Shown here piece by piece: positions 58,903 to 64,000 of a stretch of 64,000 nt of DNA. How positions within the stretch are numbered: the first letter of the stretch is position 1; every line of letters starts with the position of its first letter. This DNA is from Hwanghaeella sp964350445 (GTDB lineage: Bacteria; Pseudomonadota; Alphaproteobacteria; UBA8366; Aestuariispiraceae). The DNA lies in assembly GCA_964350445.1 (NCBI GenBank), contig CAYGKA010000025.1, positions 1 to 64,000 on the forward strand, given 5' to 3'. The notes under the pieces are model-generated. The model was not told where the DNA came from and made no database searches. It worked only from the letters and a program-made list of their open reading frames with translations. A program made the position numbers and the translations under genes.

Positions 58903-60318
58903 ATGCAGACACGGCCGATTTCAGCCGCGCTTTACCTGACGCTTTGCGTGCTGACGATCATAGACGCCCTGTTCAAGGTCGAACCCGCCGTTTGGGTCGC
59001 CATCGGATGCATGGCAATCTTCATCGTGCTGGAATTTCCCCGCACCGCCCGGCTGCAGCAAGGGGTCAGCGCGGCGCTCGCGGGGATCGGGATTCTGACC
59101 GGCGCCTTGGAAGGCCATGCGCTGGAAACGATACTGGACGGCCTGCGCCGTACCCTGCCCTTCCTGCTTCTATTTGCTTCGGTCACCTGGCTTCAAGGCC
59201 CCGCAAGCATGAGCCCGTCGCTTTTGACCGTGCGGGAAATCGCCATCAGGCAGCCTTCCGGCCGGCGCTTTGCGGTGATCGCACTGGCCGCTCACTTCCT
59301 GGGCGTGGCCTTCAATTTGGCAGGCCTTTCCCTGTTGACGCCAATGGTCGGGCGCGACACGCCCAAACCGCTGCGCGAGCGGCTGGGCCGCGCCATGGTC
59401 CAGGGGTTTGCCGCCGGTACGGCTTGGTCGCCGTTCTATGTCGGCACCGCCGTTATCCTGAGCGCCGTGCCGGGTGTGCGCTGGATTGAAGTCGCCCCCC
59501 TCGGCATAGGCCTTTCGCTTTTCATCATCGGCTGCAGCTGGACCTTCGACCGCCTGTTCCTCCGCGCCGCCGCCCAGCGGGAAGTGAACGAGGAACCGAC
59601 GCGCCGGGGTCCGGCTCCGCCGTTTACGCGGCGGCATGCCGGCAATATCGCCCTGCTGCTGGGCACGTTGTTCGGCGTGACCATCCTGCTAGTCGAAGGG
59701 CTCAGACTGTCCATCCCCGTATCACTGGCCATCGTCGCGCCGCCGTTCGCGCTGGCCTGGGCGCTCGCGCATGCCGGCATGCGCCTGCCGGCGCCGACTG
59801 GGGCGGCGGCGGTCGATGGCGCTGAGCGAAACGGCTTCGCGCTGCTCGGCCAGGTATTCGCCAGAATCCCCGATCTACGGGGTGAAACCATGTTGTTCGC
59901 CGGGGCCAATGTGCTCGGTGTCGGGATCGCCTCCGCCCTGGACCCGGCGACCGTCGCGCAATGGGTCACCAATGTCACGCCGAACCCCATCGTCACGATT
60001 CCCGCATTGATGGCGGCAATGGTGGTGACCAGCATTATCGGCCTGCACCCGGTCGTCTTCGTCGTGCTGGTAACGTCGATCCTGCCGCCGGAAGCGTTGG
60101 GCGTCGCGCCGCCCATCGCGGCGATGGCAATGATGTGCCTGTGGGGTCAAGGCACCAATGCGTCGCCCTTCTCAGCCACCTGCCTGTTCATTTCCCGGAT
60201 TACCGGCGATTCCAATTGGCGGATCGCCTGGCGTTGGAACGCGCCCTTCTCCTTGACCGTGACGGCTCTTCTGGCGGCGATCCTGATTCTCGTTCAACTG
60301 TCCGGCATCTACGGCTAG
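58903..60318 (+). CDS. Polytopic membrane protein of unknown function, permease-like
   Basis: About 471 residues with 10-12 hydrophobic segments (LTLCVLTIIDALFKVEPAVW; LALPF-type loop; LGVGIASALDPATVAQWVTN; VTIPALMAAMVVTSIIGLHP). The repeated short motifs GTAWSPFYVGTAVILSAVPG and GQGTNASPFSATCLFISRIT lie in symmetric halves and look like the re-entrant SPF-containing loops of ion-transporter-superfamily permeases. It may move an organic anion, but I cannot place it in a family. The start at 58903 (MQTRPISAAL) is preferred over 58801, since the extension overlaps maf's upstream region. Stop lies 13 bp before convergent mscS. Confidence 0.7.
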   Translation: MQTRPISAALYLTLCVLTIIDALFKVEPAVWVAIGCMAIFIVLEFPRTARLQQGVSAALAGIGILTGALEGHALETILDGLRRTLPFLLLFASVTWLQGPASMSPSLLTVREIAIRQPSGRRFAVIALAAHFLGVAFNLAGLSLLTPMVGRDTPKPLRERLGRAMVQGFAAGTAWSPFYVGTAVILSAVPGVRWIEVAPLGIGLSLFIIGCSWTFDRLFLRAAAQREVNEEPTRRGPAPPFTRRHAGNIALLLGTLFGVTILLVEGLRLSIPVSLAIVAPPFALAWALAHAGMRLPAPTGAAAVDGAERNGFALLGQVFARIPDLRGETMLFAGANVLGVGIASALDPATVAQWVTNVTPNPIVTIPALMAAMVVTSIIGLHPVVFVVLVTSILPPEALGVAPPIAAMAMMCLWGQGTNASPFSATCLFISRITGDSNWRIAWRWNAPFSLTVTALLAAILILVQLSGIYG

Positions 60319-60331
60319 GACCCGCCCGCCG

Positions 60332-61201
60332 CTAGGCAATCGGCGCCTGATGGCCAGGCGTATCGTCATCGGCGGATAACGAATCCAAGGCAACCGCACC
60401 ACCTTGCGGCATAGAGAGCGCCACCCCGGATTTTTCCAAAGCGTCGTAGATGACCTGGTTCACCGCATAGCGCGTGGCGAAATATTTCTCGCTGGCCACC
60501 CAGAAGCGGATACCGATAACGATGCCGCCATAGGCGAAGTCGTGAATGCCGACCAACGGACCGGGATCGCCCTCCAGGTCCGGAACCTCTTTCAAGGCTT
60601 CCCGGATCAGCGTGACAACCCGTTTGGGGTCCTGGCTCGCGGTGACCTGGATCTTCGTTTGAACGACCCGTTTTTCACGCGAATTGACGATGACCTGGCC
60701 GACGACCTCCTTGTTCGGAACGGTAATCCGCTCGCCGTCCTCGCCGACCAGCACGGTTTGCGCCAGGGTGATTTCTTCGACCACGCCGCTTACCCCCTGG
60801 ACGTTGATCGTGTTTCCGACCACGAATGGACGCGTCAGAATGATCGACAGACCGGCGCCGTAGTTCGACAGCGGCCCTTGCAGCGCCATGGTCGCGCCGA
60901 AAGCCGACGCGCCGGCCAAGGCGATGAACGGGGCGATGGTGATGCCGAAATTGCCGAGCGTCACGATGATGACGACACCGATCAGAATGATCTTCACAAC
61001 ATTGCCGATGAATCTGGCCAGCGTGATGTCGATGTTTCGGGCCTCGCACAGAACGGCCACTTTCCTGCCGCAGAAACCGGCCACTTTGAGGCCGATGAGC
61101 AGAACGACCAGGGCGCCGAGTATCTGGAAACCGTATTGCACGGCGAAAGCGATGGCGGTGTCGAGCAACGCGGTCACTGTTTCGAGATTTTCTTCCACCA
61201 T
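60332..61201 (-). CDS. mscS: MscS-type mechanosensitive ion channel
   Basis: The 289-residue channel opens under membrane tension to release solutes during osmotic downshock. There are three N-terminal helices at about 15-105 (FQILGALVVLLIGLKVAGFC; VVKIILIGVVIIVTLGNFGI; APFIALAGASAFGATMALQG), the pore-lining TM3 with glycine/alanine pattern (GASAFGATMALQGPLSNYGAGL), and a cytoplasmic beta domain (FVVGNTINVQGVSGVVEEIT; ITVPNKEVVGQVIVN). Length is close to E. coli MscS (286). ATG at 61201. Divergent from the FliN-like gene. Confidence 0.95.
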   Translation of the reverse strand: MVEENLETVTALLDTAIAFAVQYGFQILGALVVLLIGLKVAGFCGRKVAVLCEARNIDITLARFIGNVVKIILIGVVIIVTLGNFGITIAPFIALAGASAFGATMALQGPLSNYGAGLSIILTRPFVVGNTINVQGVSGVVEEITLAQTVLVGEDGERITVPNKEVVGQVIVNSREKRVVQTKIQVTASQDPKRVVTLIREALKEVPDLEGDPGPLVGIHDFAYGGIVIGIRFWVASEKYFATRYAVNQVIYDALEKSGVALSMPQGGAVALDSLSADDDTPGHQAPIA

Positions 61202-61355
61202 CTAACCCTCTTTCCCTCGGAAAAATGCCGCAACCAATGTCGGCCGACCGAACCGAATCCTCGCCCATCGTCCCCTGTTCAAGCAACCACTTAGTCCGGA
61301 AAGACGGGGGCGCAGGCCTGTTGGTAGTCCAGGTTAGACCCGGATCGGAATCAGC

Positions 61356-61369
61356 GGTACACTGTTTGC
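61356..61369 (+). promoter_or_regulatory. Candidate sigma54 (-24/-12) promoter of the FliN-like gene
   Basis: GG (61356-61357), 10 bases, then GC (61368-61369), in the context CGGTACACTGTTTGCAT, fits the -24/-12 pattern TGGCAC-N5-TTGCA in the -12 part and partly in the -24 part. It lies about 50 bp upstream of the fliN-like ATG. Flagellar genes often use sigma54. Weak evidence. Confidence 0.35.
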
Positions 61370-61421
61370 ATGGTGGTGTGTAGGCATTTGCCGACCCCTT
61401 TTCATGCGATGAGGACGCATC

Positions 61422-61961
61422 ATGTCCGACGAAAATGACGACGACCTTATGGGCGAAGACGATATGGCAGCCGCCATCGCCGCCGAACAGGCAGAACGCG
61501 CCGCCGGCGGTAGCGATGACGACGATTTTGACGAAGACGACATGGCGGCCGCCATCGCTGCCGAACAGGCCGAGCGCGCCGGCGGGGATGCGCCCGATGT
61601 CGCACTCGACGATATGGACATGGCCGCCGCAATGGCCGCCGACCAAAAGGGTGGTGGTGGCGGCAGTGGTGGCGGCGGCAACGAACCTGAAACACTGGGC
61701 GGCGCCTTGGCCGCAAGGCTCAGCCTGCATCCGGGCGCGGTTCAGGACATCGTCGTCGATTTGACGGCCGTCCTCGGCACGGCCGAGATGAAGGTCAGCA
61801 ATCTTTTGAAAATCGGCCGCGGCGCGGTCATCGCACTGGCCCGGCGCGTCGGCGATACTGTGGAAATCCGCGTCAGTGGCCAATCCATTGCGCGGGGAGA
61901 GGTCGTCGTGGTCGAAGACCACTTGGCCGTTTCAATCACCGACCTCGTCAAGAAGTCCTGA
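61422..61961 (+). CDS. fliN: FliN-type flagellar motor switch protein with N-terminal tandem repeats
   Basis: The 179-residue protein ends in an about 85-residue SpoA/FliN domain (VVDLTAVLGTAEMKVSNLLK; KIGRGAVIALARRVGDTVEI; SITDLVKKS), which forms the C-ring with FliM. The N-terminal half is an acidic extension carrying three imperfect copies of a repeat, DDMAAAIAAEQAERA (about 13-27, 39-53) and DDMDMAAAMAADQ (about 63-75), then a Gly-rich linker. Typical FliN has about 110-140 residues. The repeats are unlike FliN's usual N-terminus. Start at 61422 has GAGG in GAGGACGCATC upstream. It stands alone rather than in a flagellar operon. Confidence 0.88.
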   Translation: MSDENDDDLMGEDDMAAAIAAEQAERAAGGSDDDDFDEDDMAAAIAAEQAERAGGDAPDVALDDMDMAAAMAADQKGGGGGSGGGGNEPETLGGALAARLSLHPGAVQDIVVDLTAVLGTAEMKVSNLLKIGRGAVIALARRVGDTVEIRVSGQSIARGEVVVVEDHLAVSITDLVKKS

Positions 61962-61993
61962 CCGCGGGCCGGGACTCCTCATCGGACAAAGTC

Positions 61994-62257
61994 CTACTCT
62001 TCCCCGATCCGGGGCCCGTCGAGGCCGCGCGTTCCGAACGCCTTGTCGAGCGTATGCGTTGAATCTTCCGCAAGGTTGATTGCTTCGGAGAGCAGCGACA
62101 GAATCTCAATGTTGTTTTCCAGGACGTGTTTCGCTTCCGACCGCTGATCTTCCATGATCTTCGTACACCGGTAGAGAATGTCCCGGCGGATCACCGCCAA
62201 AATTTCTTCGAGCTTCATCCCGCCCGGATTGACGTCCGACATCAGAAAATGGGTCAT
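61994..62257 (-). CDS. Conserved-type small helical protein, unknown
   Basis: The 87-residue protein (MTHFLMSDVNPGGMKLEEIL, then AVIRRDILYRCTKIMEDQRS) is helical and acidic, with a possible amphipathic coiled coil in EAKHVLENNIEILSLLSEAI. The start at 62257 follows TGAGGATGCAATC with good spacing; the longer ORF to 62302 lacks that support. No recognisable domain. It converges with fliN, stops 32 bp apart. Its proximity to fliN suggests but does not show a motility role. Confidence 0.6.
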   Translation of the reverse strand: MTHFLMSDVNPGGMKLEEILAVIRRDILYRCTKIMEDQRSEAKHVLENNIEILSLLSEAINLAEDSTHTLDKAFGTRGLDGPRIGEE

Positions 62258-62360
62258 GATTGCATCCTCACCCGATTTGAGTAGCCGATGTAGTATCGGC
62301 ATTTTCAGCGATGTTAGTGCAAACCAGGGTACTTCGGAACTGGTTAAGAAACCCTAACGA

Positions 62361-62600
62361 TCAAACTTTCCGGATTTCGAACCGGTATTCGCCGTCCTTT
62401 TCGGACCATTCGACCAGCGTATGACCCTGAGCCTCGCAAAATGACTGAAAATCGGCGACCGCGCCGGGGTCGGTTGCCAGAATGACCAGCCGGTCGCCGC
62501 TGGCCATCGGCTTCAACGCCTTCCGCGCCTTGAGGACCGGCAGCGGACACAGCAGCCCCGTGGCATCCAATCGAAAATCTTCGGTTCCGGGTTCATGCAT
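62361..62600 (-). CDS. tusA: TusA-type sulfur carrier protein
   Basis: The 79-residue SirA/TusA-fold protein has the conserved Cys in LDATGLLCPLPVLKARKALK (CPxPV motif) and DFQSFCEAQGHTLVEWSEKD. It relays persulfide sulfur for tRNA thiolation or other pathways. A TTG two codons upstream is possible (62606). The start used is ATG 62600 with an AGGTGG-like site upstream. Divergent from the sulfur-permease gene at 62843, with 242 bp between. Confidence 0.92.
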   Translation of the reverse strand: MHEPGTEDFRLDATGLLCPLPVLKARKALKPMASGDRLVILATDPGAVADFQSFCEAQGHTLVEWSEKDGEYRFEIRKV

Positions 62601-62842
62601 CGTCAAATACCACCTGTCTCATCGAGAAACGCCCTCACATTGATGCATTGCAGCAACGTATTGGCGTGAATCGGAAATATATGGCCCGAACGCACGTAAG
62701 AACAGGTGCAACACCTTGTCGAATCTGATTTAAATTCATGATCGAAAATACGTCAGCGTCATTGGGGTTTCTGTGCCACTGTCCTTTGTGGTCTTTCCTT
62801 CGATGGTCGTCCTGGCCGACTAGAGTCATGCCTGGCTAACCA

Positions 62843-63772
62843 ATGCACGTTTATTTGCCCATCGCGGAGATGTCGGTGAACATCTTCCTCATTCTGGGGA
62901 TGGGTGTGGGCGTTGGTGTGCTCTCGGGGATTTTCGGAGTCGGCGGCGGTTTCCTTCTCACCCCGTTGCTGTTTTTCATCGGCGTTCCTTCCCCCGTTGC
63001 CGTCGGCACCCAAGCAGGTCAGATCGTGGCGACGTCGGTTTCCGGCGTTATGGCGCATTGGCGCCGCGGGAATGTCGACTTCAAGATGGGCACCGTGCTG
63101 TTGGTCGGCGGTATCGTCGGGTCCACTTTCGGCGTCTGGCTCTTCGCCCTGCTGCGGACCTTGGGTCAGATCGACTTGGTCATCAAACTCTCCTACGTCA
63201 TCTTCCTGGGGGTCATCGGGTCTCTGATGCTGGTCGAAAGCGTCAAGGCAATGATGCGGACGAAATCCGGCAAGGCGGGAACGGGCCGCAAACTGCACGA
63301 GCATAATTGGCTGCACGGATTGCCGTTCAAGATGCGGTTCCGGCGCTCGCAGCTTTACATCAGCGCTTTCCTGCCGCTGACGATCGGCTTCGTCGTCGGC
63401 GTTCTTTCCGCGATCATGGGGGTCGGCGGTGGCTTCGTGATGGTGCCGGCGATGATCTATCTGCTCGGTATGCCGACATCCGTCGTCGTCGGAACCTCCC
63501 TTTTCCAAATCATCTTCGTCGCCGCGAACGCGACCTTCCTGCAATCCTACCTGAACCAGACGGTCGATATCCTGCTTGCCCTGTTGCTGCTGATCGGGTC
63601 GGTGATCGGGGCGCAGTTCGGAACCCGGCTTGGCGCAAAACTGCGTGGCGAGCAATTGCGCGGCCTGCTCGCCGCAATGGTTCTGATCGTTTGCATCAAG
63701 ATCCTGTTGGACCTGATCATTCCGCCCGATGACGTCTACTCGCTGAGTTTCCCCAGCGGCATCGGGCACTGA
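62843..63772 (+). CDS. TauE/SafE family sulfite/sulfonate exporter
   Basis: The 309-residue permease has about 8 transmembrane segments with two glycine-rich repeats, GVLSGIFGVGGGFLLTPLLF and GVLSAIMGVGGGFVMVPAMI, the family hallmark, and other typical segments (VGTQAGQIVATSVSGVMAHW; VVGTSLFQIIFVAANATFLQ). It likely exports sulfite or an organic sulfonate. It runs with the following gene, whose start lies 12 bp downstream, and lies divergent from tusA, so a sulfur-handling neighbourhood is possible. Confidence 0.9.
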   Translation: MHVYLPIAEMSVNIFLILGMGVGVGVLSGIFGVGGGFLLTPLLFFIGVPSPVAVGTQAGQIVATSVSGVMAHWRRGNVDFKMGTVLLVGGIVGSTFGVWLFALLRTLGQIDLVIKLSYVIFLGVIGSLMLVESVKAMMRTKSGKAGTGRKLHEHNWLHGLPFKMRFRRSQLYISAFLPLTIGFVVGVLSAIMGVGGGFVMVPAMIYLLGMPTSVVVGTSLFQIIFVAANATFLQSYLNQTVDILLALLLLIGSVIGAQFGTRLGAKLRGEQLRGLLAAMVLIVCIKILLDLIIPPDDVYSLSFPSGIGH

Positions 63773-63784
63773 CGGGGCGGATTG

Positions 63785-64000
63785 ATGATATCGGCACCCC
63801 GCCTTGCTCAGATAATCCTGATAACCGCGATCGCCGCCGCGTTGACGGTTGCGTCCAAAGCGCGGGCCGAACCGCTGATCGCCGATTTGTCCGACCATTT
63901 GGTCGCCATCACCACAGGGTTCACGGGGACGGAGCTCCTGCTTTTCGGGTCGATTGAGGAAGACGGCGATGTGATCGTGGTCGTGCACGGCCCGCCGACG
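63785..64000 (+). CDS. TIGR02186-like membrane/secreted protein, 5' part only
   Basis: Reads through the window end for 72 codons with no stop. The N-terminus is a signal peptide (MISAPRLAQIILITAIAAAL, TVASKARAE) and the mature part begins PLIADLSDHLVAITTGFTGT, ELLLFGSIEEDGDVIVVVHG, which resembles the TIGR02186 family. In other bacteria that family is encoded next to TauE/SafE permeases. The start at 63785 has GGGGCGG upstream. The rest lies beyond the window. Confidence 0.7.
   Translation, partial: MISAPRLAQIILITAIAAALTVASKARAEPLIADLSDHLVAITTGFTGTELLLFGSIEEDGDVIVVVHGPPT

Noticed and set aside
1..64000. CRISPR arrays, insertion sequences, prophage, integrons and rRNA/tRNA genes.
   Set aside because: No spaced direct repeats, transposase, integrase or tRNA-like sequences with valid folds were seen.

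Overview
The window reads as the chromosome of a motile, aerobic alphaproteobacterium, most likely of the Rhodospirillales or a close relative. The evidence is the CtrA regulator, a ChpT-type phosphotransferase, a CheA with a receiver domain, alphaproteobacterial FliJ/FliI, a two-subunit NAD-linked formate dehydrogenase like Methylobacterium FDH1, an RpoH promoter of the alphaproteobacterial CTTG-N17 type, and a GC-rich genome full of long antisense shadow ORFs. The taxonomic call is inference. No rRNA, tRNA, CRISPR array, insertion sequence, prophage or integrase was seen. Gene order looks like ordinary chromosome with many short operons.

Layout. 1-2.8 kb: divergent epmA (cut by the window edge) and efp, then an inositol monophosphatase. 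3-7.2 kb: an OmpA-domain protein followed by a MotA-like and MotB-like stator pair with a very long coiled coil. 7.2-10 kb: a soluble chemoreceptor with an unusual C-terminal ligand-binding domain, and a GNAT enzyme. 10-13.5 kb: rpmE, a small heat shock gene with an RpoH promoter and a ROSE-type RNA thermometer, a glutathione transferase, kynA (interrupted by a 100-N gap that is an assembly artefact) and a GFA-family protein. 13.5-17 kb: a TetR regulator and a two-subunit molybdenum hydroxylase. 17-24.5 kb: a VPLPA-CTERM protein, thioesterase, hydrolase, O-acetylhomoserine sulfhydrylase with an unusual leader region, and two quinone/enone reductases. 24.5-32 kb: GNAT, aminotransferase, propionyl-CoA synthetase, an acyl-CoA synthetase and a class IV aminotransferase. 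32-38 kb: dimethylformamidase-like protein, MFS transporter, diguanylate cyclase and a D-aminoacylase. 38-47 kb: motility and cell-cycle block (fliJ, fliI, ctrA, cheR, cheB, cheY, hybrid cheA, chpT). 47-56 kb: formate dehydrogenase subunits split around an RraA-like protein, a cation exchanger and a secreted SCO1-plus-cysteine-protein operon. 56-64 kb: two TauE/SafE permeases, a Maf flagellin-glycosylation protein, an unknown permease, MscS, a repeat-bearing FliN, TusA, and the start of a TIGR02186-type gene.

Themes. Motility and signalling genes recur across the window (stator-like pair, soluble receptor, FliI/FliJ, che genes, ChpT, CtrA, FliN, Maf, diguanylate cyclase), and a CtrA-like box lies between chpT and cheA. 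Metabolism centres on formate and C1 oxidation, short-chain acyl-CoA activation, tryptophan and sulfur amino acids, and sulfur-compound export. The items most worth a second look are the cytoplasmic chemoreceptor fused to a periplasmic-type binding domain, the paralogous cysteine-rich secreted pair next to SCO1, the two short terminator-ended transcription units with complementary segments upstream of metY, and the FliN N-terminal repeats.
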